In this document: in pieces, positions 1-12,145 of the stretch
Layout of the letters: the number at the start of each line of letters is the position of its first letter
Numbering within the stretch: position 1 is the first letter of the stretch
Source: Phocicoccus pinnipedialis
GTDB taxonomy: Bacteria; Bacillota; Bacilli; Staphylococcales; Salinicoccaceae
Assembly (NCBI RefSeq): GCF_903994035.1
Contig: NZ_CAJEWB010000010.1
Coordinates: forward strand, 372,001-436,000
DNA length: 64,000 bases
Direction of reading: 5' to 3'
Made by a program: the position numbers and the translations under genes
The notes under the pieces: generated by a model
What the model was told of the DNA's origin: nothing
Databases searched by the model: none
Seen by the model: the letters and a program-made list of their open reading frames with translations, nothing else

Positions 1-738
1 CCCCATATTTGTAAGAGTTTCCTTAATTGCTTCAAAATACGCTTTTGAAGACTCATTTAAATAATCTTGAATATTTGGAGCAGTCGTCATTAATGGGTGT
101 TTCGCATCTGCTTTACAGTCTAAAATTCTCATCGGATTCCTATCGAGTCTTGACTGACAGTCTGAACAAAACTCACCAATTGAAGGTGCAAAATGTTCTC
201 TTAATGCTTTTTGATAGTCTTCACGGCTTTCGAAGTCACCAATTGAGTTAATGTGTAACTCTAATTTTTCAAGTCCAAAGCTTTTGTAGATATCTAGTAA
301 AAGACTGATTACTTCAACATCTATCAACGGATCTTCGACGCCAATAACCTCAACACCAAATTGTTCAAATTGACGGTAACGCCCTTTTTGTTGGCGTTCA
401 TATCTAAACATCGGACCTTGATAAAATATTTTAACTGGTTGATTAGGATCACCGTGCATTTTGTTTTCAATATAACTACGTACAGCAGGTGCAGTACCTT
501 CTGGACGTAGTGTCATACTACGTCCACCCTTATCAGTGAACGTGTACATTTCTTTATTTACGATATCTGTTGTATCGCCCACTCCACGAACAAATAATTC
601 TGTTTGTTCAAAGATAGGTGTACGAATTTCTTTATAATTAAAATTACGGCATGTTTCTCTTAACACTTCTTCAATATATTGCCATTTTATAGAATCTACA
701 GGCAATATATCCTTAGTTCCTCTTGGAATTTGTATCAT
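1..738 (-). CDS. hisS: Histidyl-tRNA synthetase, N-terminal 246 codons (cut by window edge)
   Basis: Charges tRNA-His with histidine in the cytoplasm. Reading the minus strand from an ATG at 738 gives an open frame to base 1 with no stop. It starts MIQIPRGTKDILPVDS, the usual HisRS opening. Class II motif 2 follows (TLRPEGTAPAVRSYIE, then QGPMFRYERQQKGRYRQFEQ), then FGVEVIG. A GGAGG ribosome site sits 7 bases before the ATG. The family is about 420 residues, so roughly 60% is present; the rest, including the histidine-A motif and anticodon domain, lies beyond base 1. It is controlled by the T-box leader just upstream. Identification is firm. Confidence 0.97.
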   Translation of the reverse strand, partial: MIQIPRGTKDILPVDSIKWQYIEEVLRETCRNFNYKEIRTPIFEQTELFVRGVGDTTDIVNKEMYTFTDKGGRSMTLRPEGTAPAVRSYIENKMHGDPNQPVKIFYQGPMFRYERQQKGRYRQFEQFGVEVIGVEDPLIDVEVISLLLDIYKSFGLEKLELHINSIGDFESREDYQKALREHFAPSIGEFCSDCQSRLDRNPMRILDCKADAKHPLMTTAPNIQDYLNESSKAYFEAIKETLTNMG

Positions 739-739
739 A

Positions 740-959
740 ATTAGTTCCTCCATGTATAAAAATATCCCTTATACCCGTTAAACGGATATAAGGGACGAAA
801 AAGTCGTGGTGCCACCCTACTTTTTGCACAATCGTGCACTCATTTAAGCTATTAAAGTGAAATAGAAGTGTCCAGACAAGTGTTGTATTCATTACTCGCA
901 CCAACCGTAATGTCTCTAAAAATACGCTACCCTAAGTCTTCTATTCGTTTATTATAATA
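740..959 (-). promoter_or_regulatory. T-box leader of hisS
   Basis: The minus strand carries the invariant T-box core AGGGTGGCACCACG at 805-818. A terminator stem (764-795, TCCCTTATA... pairing across AACGG/CCGTT) and a T-rich tract follow just before the hisS ribosome site. The base of stem I can be paired between AATAGAAG and CTTCTATT. A CAC triplet at 880-882 in the expected specifier region would read histidine; that assignment is my inference. T-box leaders sense uncharged tRNA and switch from terminator to antiterminator, so hisS should rise when tRNA-His is uncharged. Confidence 0.93.
764..795 (-). terminator. T-box intrinsic terminator before hisS
   Basis: A stem of about 15 pairs with a short loop is followed on the minus strand by a T-rich run at 755-763. 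It competes with the T-box antiterminator. Confidence 0.85.
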
Positions 960-965
960 GTAATA

Positions 966-994
966 ATTATAAAGTGTTGTTACAACCTAGTCAA
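966..994 (-). promoter_or_regulatory. Promoter of hisS
   Basis: On the minus strand TTGACT (989-994) and TATAAT (966-971) are 17 bases apart, a near-perfect sigma-A promoter. It lies directly after the lytH stop codon, so hisS has its own transcript starting near 959. Confidence 0.85.
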
Positions 995-995
995 A

Positions 996-1718
996 TCATT
1001 TCTTCTTATTCACATAATTGTCGATACCTTCAGCAATGCCGTGGACCATTCTCTCTTGGTAACCCGGATCATTTAATAATGAATCATCCACACTATTTGA
1101 AAGATATCCTAATTCAATTAATGTTGCAGGATAATCGAGTTGCCAAATCACCTGATAACTCATCTCTTGTGTACCACGGTTTGCTATGAATGCATACTGG
1201 TCAAGTGATTCACTAATCGTTTTAGCAAACTCAATCTGGTTTTCATATCTATAGAATGTCGTAAAGCCTGATACTTCACTGCTTTCGAATGCATCACTAT
1301 GTATACTAATGAACATATCACCCTCCAACTTACGATTATCAAGTGAGACAGTTTCATTCTCTTCACGAGTAATCACCACGGTTGCACCCGAATCTTCAAG
1401 TACTTCTCGTAATTTATTCGCAACGGAATAGACAATATGTGCTTCATTTACACCAAAAATACTCGGAGCACCAGGATCATCCCCACCATGACCTGGATCT
1501 AACACGATCGTTTTTCCCTCTAGGTTATATGATTGCTTCTCAAAGCTGATTTTTATAGGTTCATACGTATCATTTGGTTCATATTTTTTAACGATAAACA
1601 CAAAAGTAATTATAAACAAAACAGAAACTGTTAATAAAAAGAGTGGTTTCACATATAGATGTTTCTTATACTTTAAAAACTCACCAAATTTTTTAAGTAT
1701 TAATTTTAAAACATCCAT
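996..1718 (-). CDS. lytH: Membrane-anchored N-acetylmuramoyl-L-alanine amidase (LytH type, no SH3 domain)
   Basis: Zinc amidase that cuts the stem peptide from peptidoglycan; in S. aureus LytH trims membrane-proximal glycan and helps place wall synthesis. The protein has 240 residues: a cytoplasmic start, one membrane segment at about 23-43, then an Amidase_3 domain from about 68. Expected zinc and catalytic residues are visible: DPGHGG, the E of NEAHIV, SIHSDA and IELGY. The S. aureus protein is about 290 residues and carries an SH3-like domain between helix and amidase; here the linker is only some 25 residues, so that domain seems absent. The start codon overlaps the dtd stop (TAATG). The position next to hisS and dtd matches staphylococci. 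Confidence 0.88.
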   Translation of the reverse strand: MDVLKLILKKFGEFLKYKKHLYVKPLFLLTVSVLFIITFVFIVKKYEPNDTYEPIKISFEKQSYNLEGKTIVLDPGHGGDDPGAPSIFGVNEAHIVYSVANKLREVLEDSGATVVITREENETVSLDNRKLEGDMFISIHSDAFESSEVSGFTTFYRYENQIEFAKTISESLDQYAFIANRGTQEMSYQVIWQLDYPATLIELGYLSNSVDDSLLNDPGYQERMVHGIAEGIDNYVNKKK

Positions 1719-2170
1719 TATAGAATTTTACCCTCTTTTGATTCATAAATGATCGTAATTGGACCATCATTTGTAAGTTTTACATCCATATTCTCACCGA
1801 AGAATCCCGTCTTCACAAGTAATCCTTGGTTTTCTAAAGCTTCATTAAACTTTTCATAAAGAACTTGCGCCTTCTCACCAGGAGCTGCGTCTGTAAACGA
1901 AGGTCTATTCCCTTTTTTTACATCAGCATATAAAGTGAACTGCGACACACTTAGGATGTCGCCATTCACTTCTTTAATTGAACGGTTGATTTTACCTTCA
2001 TCGTCTTCAAAATTGCGTGCATTCGCAATTTTTTCAGCGAGCTTTATCGCATCCGCTTCAGTCGATGATGTACTTACACCAACAAGCAATAAATAACCTG
2101 TATGAATTTCGTTAAATAATTCGTTCGTCGAAACTGAAGCATGGGATACTTTTTGTAATACGATTTTCAT
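1718..2170 (-). CDS. dtd: D-aminoacyl-tRNA deacylase
   Basis: Hydrolyses D-aminoacyl-tRNA (and glycyl-tRNA-Ala), recycling tRNA and keeping D-amino acids out of proteins. The 150 residues match the family's usual length. The two signature stretches are present: SVSQFTLYAD near residue 79 and the Gly-Pro motif in NDGPITI near 136, which form the cross-subunit active site. It starts MKIVLQKVSHASV, typical of the family. It lies 9 bases after relA and overlaps lytH by one base, so relA-dtd-lytH are probably co-transcribed, as in other Firmicutes. Confidence 0.97.
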   Translation of the reverse strand: MKIVLQKVSHASVSTNELFNEIHTGYLLLVGVSTSSTEADAIKLAEKIANARNFEDDEGKINRSIKEVNGDILSVSQFTLYADVKKGNRPSFTDAAPGEKAQVLYEKFNEALENQGLLVKTGFFGENMDVKLTNDGPITIIYESKEGKIL

Positions 2171-2179
2171 TTTAAGACC

Positions 2180-4348
2180 TCACTTAAACACACGTTCTAC
2201 ACTATATATATCAGGTAGTTGTTTAATTTTCTCTACTAATTTATATAATTCATCGTTAGATAAAACCATGACAGACAGTGTGATAACAGCATATTTGTTG
2301 ATATCAGCTTGACCATTTACTCTTGTGATAGGAATTTTTTCACTTGAGACCAGGTTCAGTACTTCATTTACTAAGCCACTTCGGTCATAACCACTAATTT
2401 CAAGATCTACTTGGTATCTCTTATCCTTCTTCTTATTAGCTACCCATTCTACTTCAATGAGACGCTCTGTCTCATTTTTAATGTTCGGACAGGTTTTTAC
2501 GTGAACTTTTACGCCGTGACCTTTAGTGATATAACCAATAATGTCATCTCCAGGAATCGGATTACAACACTTAGCAAGATTTACTAACATGTTGTCCATA
2601 CCTTCTACGACTACGCCACTTTCAGATGAAATTTCTTTATAGTGTTTTGAACGATCAACGTCAACAACCACATTTGATTGAATAGCTTCCGGTAACTTGA
2701 TGTTTGCAGTTAAGCGGTTTGTTGCTTGAGAAGGGGTAACTCCACCATAGCCTACTGAGGCATATAGATCGTTCTTTTCTTTTAAGTTATATCGTTCTAA
2801 AACATCTGATATGTTTTTATCAAATAATACTTCTTCGACTTCATAACCGCGAGATTTGATTTCTTCTTCAATTTGGATTCGACCTTTTTCTATATTTTCA
2901 GCACGGTCTTGTTTCTTGAAGAATGATCTAATCTTGCTCTTAGTGCTCGATGATTTAACCATTTTAAGCCAATCTAAGCTTGGGCCAAACGATTGCTTAC
3001 TCGTTCTTACTTCTACAATGTCACCCGTTTTAAGCTCATGATTGATAGGAACAAGTTTACCGTTCACTTTCGCACCGATCATCTTATTGCCCACTTCGGA
3101 ATGGACCTGGTAAGCAAAATCTATCGGGATTGCTCCACTTGGTAGTTCAATAACGTCACCATTAGGCGTGAATACATATATCTTGTCAGATAGCAGATCA
3201 TTTTTTAATGCCTCCATAAACTCCTGAGCATTTGAATAAGATGATTCCGTATCGACAATATCTTTCACCCATTTATTTGCAGATGCAGCGTCTTTTCCTT
3301 CTTTATAAGCCCAGTGTGCGGCAACCCCATGTTCTGCAACTTCGTGCATCTCGAAAGTACGAATTTGAATTTCTAGTGGGTCACCATTTGGACCAACAAC
3401 CGTCGTATGAAGTGACTGATACATGTTAGGTTTAGGCATAGCGATATAATCTTTAAAGCGTCCAGGCATCGGTTTCCATATCGTATGGATAATACCGAGC
3501 GTTGCATAACAGTCACGAATATCATTTACGAGTACTCGAATTGCAAGTAAATCAAAAATTTGGTCGAACTCTTTGTCTTGATCGTTCATCTTTTTATATA
3601 TGCTATAAATATGCTTAGCTCTACCAGATAAGTCATGCTCAATCAGTGTTTTTTGAAGCTCTTCTTCAATCATTCCAATCGCACGGTTGATGATGATTTC
3701 ACGCTCACTACGTTTCTTCTTCATATAGCTCACGATTCTGAAGTAACTCGCTGGATCAATATATCTGAGAGAGATATCTTCTAGTTCCCATTTAATACTA
3801 GAAATACCTAGACGATTCGCAAGCGGTGCATAAATCTCTAACGTTTCTTTGGAGATGCGTACTTGCTTTTCTTCAGGCATTGCCTTCAGTGTACGCATAT
3901 TATGTAACCTGTCTGCAAGTTTAACTAAAATCACACGAATATCATTCGCAATCGCTATGAATAATTTACGATGATTTTCAGCTTGTTGTTCTTCAACTGA
4001 ACGGTACTTAACTTTCTCAAGCTTAGTTACACCATCGACGATTTCAGCAACCTCTTCGTTAAACATGTCTACTAGGTCACTGTGAGTATATTGGGTATCT
4101 TCTACAACATCATGTAAGAAGCCGGCAACGATCGTGGGCATATCTAATTTAAGCTCGGCTAATATTCCAGCAACTTGAATAGGATGTGCGATATAAGGCA
4201 ATCCATTTTTTCTGAATTGACCACGATGGGCTTTTTCAGCAAGATGATACGCTTTTTTGATCATATCAAGTTCTTCGTATTTAAGATATGCACCACACAT
4301 AGTGAAAACGTCTTGATCCGTATATGGATACTCCTTACTCATACTCAT
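2180..4348 (-). CDS. relA: Bifunctional (p)ppGpp synthetase/hydrolase (Rel)
   Basis: Makes and destroys the alarmone (p)ppGpp on the ribosome during amino acid starvation. Its 722 residues fit a long RSH protein. The order is an HD hydrolase domain (HDVVEDT, residues 79-85), a synthetase domain at about 230-345 ([20 protein letters not shown]), a TGS domain from about 390 ([13 protein letters not shown]), a zinc-finger-like [10 protein letters not shown] segment and a C-terminal ACT domain. Both catalytic halves look intact, so it should be truly bifunctional. ATG at 4348 has a strong GGAGGGGG site 9 bases upstream; a second Met two codons in is also possible. Confidence 0.97.
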   Translation of the reverse strand: MSMSKEYPYTDQDVFTMCGAYLKYEELDMIKKAYHLAEKAHRGQFRKNGLPYIAHPIQVAGILAELKLDMPTIVAGFLHDVVEDTQYTHSDLVDMFNEEVAEIVDGVTKLEKVKYRSVEEQQAENHRKLFIAIANDIRVILVKLADRLHNMRTLKAMPEEKQVRISKETLEIYAPLANRLGISSIKWELEDISLRYIDPASYFRIVSYMKKKRSEREIIINRAIGMIEEELQKTLIEHDLSGRAKHIYSIYKKMNDQDKEFDQIFDLLAIRVLVNDIRDCYATLGIIHTIWKPMPGRFKDYIAMPKPNMYQSLHTTVVGPNGDPLEIQIRTFEMHEVAEHGVAAHWAYKEGKDAASANKWVKDIVDTESSYSNAQEFMEALKNDLLSDKIYVFTPNGDVIELPSGAIPIDFAYQVHSEVGNKMIGAKVNGKLVPINHELKTGDIVEVRTSKQSFGPSLDWLKMVKSSSTKSKIRSFFKKQDRAENIEKGRIQIEEEIKSRGYEVEEVLFDKNISDVLERYNLKEKNDLYASVGYGGVTPSQATNRLTANIKLPEAIQSNVVVDVDRSKHYKEISSESGVVVEGMDNMLVNLAKCCNPIPGDDIIGYITKGHGVKVHVKTCPNIKNETERLIEVEWVANKKKDKRYQVDLEISGYDRSGLVNEVLNLVSSEKIPITRVNGQADINKYAVITLSVMVLSNDELYKLVEKIKQLPDIYSVERVFK

Positions 4349-4414
4349 GTTCCGATACCCCCTCCATCATTTTAGATTTAAACTTAATTTTACACTATTT
4401 TGGTTTACAAAAAA

Positions 4415-4432
4415 AGCCTGAATTATCAGGCT
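4415..4432 (-). terminator. Intrinsic terminator after apt
   Basis: Seven-pair stem AGCCTGA/TCAGGCT with a 4-base loop, followed on the minus strand by seven Ts. It separates apt from relA. Confidence 0.88.
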
Positions 4433-4441
4433 TTAAAGCTA

Positions 4442-4960
4442 TTAATCTTCGTATTTAATTAATGAAATATAGTCGTATCCATCAAGCAATGATTTTCCGT
4501 TCAGGTATTCAAGCTCAATTAGAAACGCCATTCCAGCTACAACTCCACCTAATTCTTCAATAAGTTTAATTGTTGCTTTAACAGTACCTCCAGTTGCCAA
4601 TAAGTCGTCAGTGATTAATACACGTGCACCTGGTTTAATGGCGTCTTTATGCATTTCTAAGGTGTTTTGGCCGTATTCTAAATCGTATTCAAACGCAACA
4701 GTTTCTCTTGGGAGTTTGCCCGGCTTTCTTACAGGTGCAAACCCAATACCAAGTTTATAAGCCACTGGGCATCCGATGATAAACCCGCGTGCCTCAGGTC
4801 CTACAACGATATCTATGTCAAGGTCCTTCGCGTATTCTGCAATTTGGTCAACTGCATATCCGTATGCTTTACCGTTATCCATGATCGTAGTAATATCTTT
4901 AAATTGCACACCTTCTTTAGGCCAATTCTCTACTTCTGAAACATACTGTTTTAAATCCAT
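4442..4960 (-). CDS. apt: Adenine phosphoribosyltransferase
   Basis: Salvages adenine: adenine + PRPP gives AMP + pyrophosphate, in the cytoplasm. The 172 residues equal the family norm. The PRPP-binding motif [13 protein letters not shown] sits at about 115-127, and [10 protein letters not shown], typical of Apt, near 55. The start [20 protein letters not shown] is conserved. Its own terminator follows. The position between recJ and relA is conserved in Firmicutes, and salvage beside the alarmone synthetase fits ppGpp control of purine pools. Confidence 0.97.
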   Translation of the reverse strand: MDLKQYVSEVENWPKEGVQFKDITTIMDNGKAYGYAVDQIAEYAKDLDIDIVVGPEARGFIIGCPVAYKLGIGFAPVRKPGKLPRETVAFEYDLEYGQNTLEMHKDAIKPGARVLITDDLLATGGTVKATIKLIEELGGVVAGMAFLIELEYLNGKSLLDGYDYISLIKYED

Positions 4961-5022
4961 GATTTCCTCCCAAGGACATTACTTTATTCATATATTTTAC
5001 CATACTAATGTCTCTATTACAT

Positions 5023-7272
5023 TCAAATATTACTACTCGTAATTAAGTCTTCTAAATATTTCTTTAGTTCAGGTCGCGATGACATCTTAAGTTTCGATTC
5101 AGATGCTAACTTTTTCTGCATATCCGTATATAGATTAGATTCACTTACTAGAATAGTTTCTGTAATTTCTGGATTGTAGAATACTACACCATTTACAAGC
5201 TTAACTCTGTTTAAGTCTATTAAGATATTCATGATTTTTTCTAAGTTTTTCATCGATACATTTAATCTTTTAGCAAATCTTGGTGCATGTACCTTTAAGT
5301 CGATTGCACCATTTTTTACTTCTGTTATTAATTTGTATGCCTCTCTAACTGTAACCTCTTTTGGAATACCATTGAAGAACAGTTCTTCCTTTTGGTTTAA
5401 AATCGCTATAATCTTACCAACTTTCAGTTCTCTCAAAGTAAATTCGAACGCTTCTAAATCAATCGGTAAGTCTCTCAATACCAAAGATGATGCAATAAAC
5501 GGTATGCGTTCGCCGTAATGGAAGTAATTACTACCGAGCTTTTCTTTACCTTCTTGTATCAAGAATATATCTGTCTCTTTGATTAGATTAAATTTCTGAT
5601 CTGCTTTTGCACGCATATCGAGTACTCTTAGTTCATCCATTTTAATATCTTCTACAATCATCTGTAACTTACGATTGCCGTTAAAAACATTAACGTTTAT
5701 TTTACCGATTACACTGATGTAATCATCGTTAAACACTTCATCCGCAAAATGACCAAAGTTAAACCCAATATAATCTAATGGTGAGTCTTTCAACTTAAAT
5801 TTAAGATGAGTTTTATCTCTGCCAATTTGTCTAATTTCTTCAATCGGTTTTTGTTCTTTTAAAAATACTGGTGCAGAAAACCCTTGTCCAAAAGGACCGA
5901 GCTTATAAATTTCGTTAAGATCATCTTCACTAAATGAATCTGAAAGTTCTAAATCCACATATCGCGTTGGCTTTGTCTTCTTTATATTTTCATTAAAGTA
6001 ATTGATTGCAGCTCTTTGAAATGTTTCGATATCTTCTTCTGGCACAGTGATACCGAACGCTGCAGCATGACCGTGCGCCGTAAATGTTGCATCTACACTA
6101 CGCATTAAAGATAAAAGATCCACTCCATCTATAGAGCGGCTCGATCCTTTATATACACCTTCGTCATGTGTCAATAGAATCGCAGGTACACCGCACTCTT
6201 CTACTATTCTAGAGGCAACAATTCCCAAGATTCCAGGATGCCAATCTTTACCATAAATAATTTGCACTTTGTTTTCTCTATTAATATCTTCCTTAACCTC
6301 TAAAACTGTCGTTTCAACCATATCTTTGCGTGTATTATTCAACTCTTCTATTTCCGCGGCTAACATGTTTGCGTAACTAATATCATCTGTGAGTAATAAC
6401 TCTACTCCAATAGAAGCGTCACTGATTCGTCCTGTTGAATTAAGTCTTGGTCCGAAGAAAAATCCGATTGTCTCAGTATCAATAGGGTCTGTGTTATCAT
6501 TTAGATTCATGAGTGCTTTTAACCCAAGTGGTATGTTTTGATTTAATTCTTTCAATCCATCGATAACTATTTTCTTGTTTTCACCAAACATCGGTACCAT
6601 GTCTGCTACTGTTCCTATCGCGGCAAGTCCAATGTGATTTGGTTGTAATAAACCTAGTGCTTCCACGACTTTGTATGTTATACCTACACCAGCAAGATAT
6701 GGATCACTGTAATTCCCATTCGGATGGTTTGGATGTATGACAATCGCATCTGGTAACGTGTCACTGAATTCATGGTGGTCAATGATAATCGCGTCGACTC
6801 CATTTTCTTTTAGCAGTTCAAATTCTTTTACAGCTGTAACACCATTATCGACTGTGATAATTAACTCCACGTTACCAACGACTTCATGGTCAAAAAAGTC
6901 GAAATTTGGTCCGTAACCATGTTCTACTCGGTTAGGAATAAAGAAATGTACGTTATCTGTTTTCTCCAAGAGCGCTGAATAGAGGAGCACTGTACTCGTA
7001 ATGCCGTCAGCATCATAGTCACCATATATGAGTATTGTACTTCCTTCATCAATGTGCTTATTGATTAAATTCGTCGCACGATCTATATCATAAATATCAT
7101 TATAATTACCAAATTGTGGATGTAATACTGCTTCTAACTTATCATTAGACGTAATTTGTCTGCCTTCTAAAAATTCTTTTGCCAAAGGTGAAATAGAGTA
7201 ATTTTTGACTGTCTCTTCATCAATTTGCTCTGTCTTTTTATGCAAAACCCAACGATATAATGATTTGAACAT
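5023..7272 (-). CDS. recJ: Single-stranded-DNA 5'-3' exonuclease RecJ
   Basis: Degrades single-stranded DNA from the 5' end in recombination and mismatch or base-excision repair. The DHH phosphoesterase core is clear: LIYGDYDADGITST near residue 79, VDNGV near 141, IIDHHEF near 156, and the DHHA1 motif GHAAAFG near 400. An OB-fold segment follows and then the extra C-terminal domain typical of Firmicute RecJ; 749 residues match that long form. It follows secDF, separated by a terminator. Confidence 0.96.
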   Translation of the reverse strand: MFKSLYRWVLHKKTEQIDEETVKNYSISPLAKEFLEGRQITSNDKLEAVLHPQFGNYNDIYDIDRATNLINKHIDEGSTILIYGDYDADGITSTVLLYSALLEKTDNVHFFIPNRVEHGYGPNFDFFDHEVVGNVELIITVDNGVTAVKEFELLKENGVDAIIIDHHEFSDTLPDAIVIHPNHPNGNYSDPYLAGVGITYKVVEALGLLQPNHIGLAAIGTVADMVPMFGENKKIVIDGLKELNQNIPLGLKALMNLNDNTDPIDTETIGFFFGPRLNSTGRISDASIGVELLLTDDISYANMLAAEIEELNNTRKDMVETTVLEVKEDINRENKVQIIYGKDWHPGILGIVASRIVEECGVPAILLTHDEGVYKGSSRSIDGVDLLSLMRSVDATFTAHGHAAAFGITVPEEDIETFQRAAINYFNENIKKTKPTRYVDLELSDSFSEDDLNEIYKLGPFGQGFSAPVFLKEQKPIEEIRQIGRDKTHLKFKLKDSPLDYIGFNFGHFADEVFNDDYISVIGKINVNVFNGNRKLQMIVEDIKMDELRVLDMRAKADQKFNLIKETDIFLIQEGKEKLGSNYFHYGERIPFIASSLVLRDLPIDLEAFEFTLRELKVGKIIAILNQKEELFFNGIPKEVTVREAYKLITEVKNGAIDLKVHAPRFAKRLNVSMKNLEKIMNILIDLNRVKLVNGVVFYNPEITETILVSESNLYTDMQKKLASESKLKMSSRPELKKYLEDLITSSNI

Positions 7273-7290
7273 ACAATTCCCCTTTAAAAA

Positions 7291-7312
7291 AACGCCTAGT
7301 TTCCTAGACGTT
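7291..7312 (-). terminator. Intrinsic terminator after secDF
   Basis: Minus-strand stem AACGTCTAG/CTAGGCGTT (one G-U pair) with a GAAA loop and a run of seven Ts ends the secDF transcript before recJ. Confidence 0.85.
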
Positions 7313-7318
7313 TCATTA

Positions 7319-9598
7319 TTATACTACTACTTTGTCTGTATCTTTTTGTGAATCGTCATAAACTACAAGTGTGCCACCATTTTTACGCAATTGTTTCTTT
7401 TTAAGTACGCCCCATAATTGAATCGCAATAAAGAGCGATGAGTACACTCCGCTAATTAAACCAATTAGTAATGCAACTGAGAATGTGAAAATCGCTTCAC
7501 TACCCATAAATACTAAGAACACAACGACTATTAAAACAGTCAGCACAGTATTAATAGAACGCGTTAAAGTCTGTCTCAATGACGTATTGATTAGGTTATC
7601 AATATCTGCTTCACTGCGGTAGACTTTCATCTTCTTATTGTTTTCCCGTATTCGGTCAAAGGTTACGATTGTATCGTTGATGGAGTAACCGACGATTGTC
7701 AGCACTGCAGCAATGAATGTAATGTCAACCTCTAATCTAAAAATTGAGAAGACCGCAACCATTATAAACACGTCATGTAGTAATGAAAGAACAGCAGGGA
7801 GACCCATGCGCCATTCGAATCGAATTGTTACATAGATTATGATACCAATTGATGCATAGAGTAATGCAAGGCCTGCATTTCTAACAAGTTCTTGACCAAT
7901 TACTGGACTCACCGTAGAAAGCATTGGTTCTTCACCGTATTTATCTTTGAAATATGTTTGTACTTCAGCAACTTCTGTTTTATCTAAATCTGTTGAGTAA
8001 CGTGCAACAACTGTGTTATTTCCACTTGTTGTAATGCTCTCAGGCTCTACACCTAGGTCTTTCAACTCTTTGTTTACAACGTTAGCTGTCACTCCATCCG
8101 TCACTTGGATATCCGCACGTGTACCACTTGTAAAATCGATACCTAGGTTTAGTTTAAAGATAAAGAGAACAACAATCCCTGTAGCAATAAGTATCCCACT
8201 CAATGCGAAGAATTTACTTGCATGCTTCGCAAAGTCCATCCTATCCCAAACTGTTGTAAGATCTTGGACGTTCACACCTTCGCTGATCGAATGAATATCA
8301 CGTTCTTTAAGTCCGAAAAATCTTGGTTTATTGCTTAAATAACCTGAACTTACCAGTAAAGTCATTAGTATACGAGTTAAGAATACTGCCGTAACAAAGC
8401 TCATTATAATAGAAATTAATAGCATCGTTGCGAAACCTTTAACACTTGAAGTACCGAATATAAATAACACAATCGCTGCTATTAAAGTTGTAAGGTTTGC
8501 ATCGACAATTGTCCATAGAGATTGACCAGCAGCTTTTTTATATGCTGCTTTAATCGTCCGACCAATTCGCAGCTCTTCTTTAATACGTTCATAGAGGATG
8601 ATATTAGAATCCACTGCCATACCGACCCCAAGAATCAGCGCTGCAATACCTGGAAGTGTAAGAACTCCATTAATTAGGTTAAATGCAAACACCGTAAAGA
8701 ATACATAGACGATTAATGTAATTGAAGCGACAATACCAGGTACTCTGTAGAAGAATATCATGAATAGAAGAACGACTCCCACACCAATTGCACCTGCAAG
8801 TACAGTTTCATTTAGTGCTTTCTCACCGAATTGAGCACCAACTGAAGTTGAGTAAATTTCAGTCAGTTTAACAGGTAGCGCACCTGAGTTTAAGAGTGCC
8901 GCAATATTTTGAGCTCGCTCTAATCCTTCTTTACCTTGAAATCCACCCGAAATCATAACATCTGTGGAGTTAATTGGTTGTGCCACGTTAGCAGCTGATA
9001 TGAATTTTGGATTCTCTTTTTGTACCTCTTCATTATAAGAGTCTACGCCTTCTTCAAAGTCCATCCATATAACCATAATATTTTGACCTTCAGGCATTTC
9101 TGAAATCTTTTTAGTCACTTCATGGAACTTTTTTGCGTCTTTCAATTTAAGCGAAACCATCGGGTTGTTGAGTTCGTCATAGCCCTGACTTGCTCCACCC
9201 TGTTCAAGGTCTCCACCTGAAAGCATCACATTGTCTTTTATGTCACGAATTGTTAGTTCTGCTTGAGTGGATAAGAGTTCACGTGCTGTTTGCTGGTCTT
9301 CTACACCTGCAAGCTGTACACGAATTCTATTTCCTTCCTCTATTTGAATGTTTGGCTCACTAACTCCGAGTACGTTGACACGAGAATCTAGAGTTGAAGC
9401 TGTTGCCCGCACTGCAGTATCATCTATCTTTTCCCCGTCACTCAATGATTCTACTTGGTATAAAACTTCAAAACCACCTTGAAGATCTAATCCTAAATTT
9501 ACGTCTCTGAATACATCTTTTGCTGTGAGTGCAATAACAGTAAATAGTAAAACAACAATCATCAGCCACGAGAGTATTCTATTTGGTTTCTTTTTCAC
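7319..9598 (-). CDS. secDF: Fused protein translocase subunit SecDF
   Basis: Proton-driven membrane partner of SecYEG that pulls secreted proteins outward. The 759-residue protein is the natural SecD-SecF fusion of many Firmicutes. The first half begins with a helix at about 8-26, the motif LGLDLQGGFEV, a large outer domain and five more helices (VGMAVDSNIILYERIKEE). The second half repeats the plan (LNLGIDFTSGTRADI; SINDTIVTFDRIREN), giving about 12 helices in all. It lies downstream of yajC with a terminator between. Confidence 0.97.
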   Translation of the reverse strand: MKKKPNRILSWLMIVVLLFTVIALTAKDVFRDVNLGLDLQGGFEVLYQVESLSDGEKIDDTAVRATASTLDSRVNVLGVSEPNIQIEEGNRIRVQLAGVEDQQTARELLSTQAELTIRDIKDNVMLSGGDLEQGGASQGYDELNNPMVSLKLKDAKKFHEVTKKISEMPEGQNIMVIWMDFEEGVDSYNEEVQKENPKFISAANVAQPINSTDVMISGGFQGKEGLERAQNIAALLNSGALPVKLTEIYSTSVGAQFGEKALNETVLAGAIGVGVVLLFMIFFYRVPGIVASITLIVYVFFTVFAFNLINGVLTLPGIAALILGVGMAVDSNIILYERIKEELRIGRTIKAAYKKAAGQSLWTIVDANLTTLIAAIVLFIFGTSSVKGFATMLLISIIMSFVTAVFLTRILMTLLVSSGYLSNKPRFFGLKERDIHSISEGVNVQDLTTVWDRMDFAKHASKFFALSGILIATGIVVLFIFKLNLGIDFTSGTRADIQVTDGVTANVVNKELKDLGVEPESITTSGNNTVVARYSTDLDKTEVAEVQTYFKDKYGEEPMLSTVSPVIGQELVRNAGLALLYASIGIIIYVTIRFEWRMGLPAVLSLLHDVFIMVAVFSIFRLEVDITFIAAVLTIVGYSINDTIVTFDRIRENNKKMKVYRSEADIDNLINTSLRQTLTRSINTVLTVLIVVVFLVFMGSEAIFTFSVALLIGLISGVYSSLFIAIQLWGVLKKKQLRKNGGTLVVYDDSQKDTDKVVV

Positions 9599-9668
9599 CT
9601 CGTCACCTTACCTTTCAATAGCTCAATTATAAACTTATTTACCTAAAAACTAAATGGAAAATAAAAAA

Positions 9669-9685
9669 AGCCGACAGAGTCGACT
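9669..9685 (-). terminator. Intrinsic terminator after yajC
   Basis: Stem AGTCGAC/GTCGGCT closed around a TCT loop, followed on the minus strand by seven Ts. It starts only 3 bases after the yajC stop. Confidence 0.85.
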
Positions 9686-9687
9686 TT

Positions 9688-9951
9688 TTAGGCATTGTTT
9701 ACAACTTGATGTAGTGCGCGACGTTCGAATTTTACAACAGTTCCGTCACCAAGGTCCACATACATGTGGTTCGCATCAAATGAAGTAACTACGCCGTTAA
9801 TACCGCCAACAGTTACAATCTCGTCACCTTTTTGAAGGTTAGATTGCATGTTGTTCATTTCTTTTTGACGTTTCTGAGCCGGGCGAATCATTAAGAAATA
9901 CATCACAGCAAAGATCGCGATAAATGGTAATAACATTCCTAAGATATCCAT
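9688..9951 (-). CDS. yajC: Preprotein translocase accessory subunit YajC
   Basis: Small membrane partner of SecDF in the holo-translocon. It has 87 residues: one N-terminal membrane helix (about 5-21, ending MIRPAQKRQKEM) and a small cytoplasmic beta domain (GDEIVTVGGINGVV). This is the canonical YajC layout. It lies 14 bases after tgt, as in most Firmicutes, and upstream of secDF. Confidence 0.95.
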   Translation of the reverse strand: MDILGMLLPFIAIFAVMYFLMIRPAQKRQKEMNNMQSNLQKGDEIVTVGGINGVVTSFDANHMYVDLGDGTVVKFERRALHQVVNNA

Positions 9952-9965
9952 TATATAATTTCTCC

Positions 9966-12134
<2,169 letters not shown>

Positions 12135-12145
<11 letters not shown>

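Noticed and set aside
713-904. 63-codon minus-strand frame across the T-box
   Set aside because: It overlaps the hisS start in another frame and is built from T-box sequence; no ribosome site.
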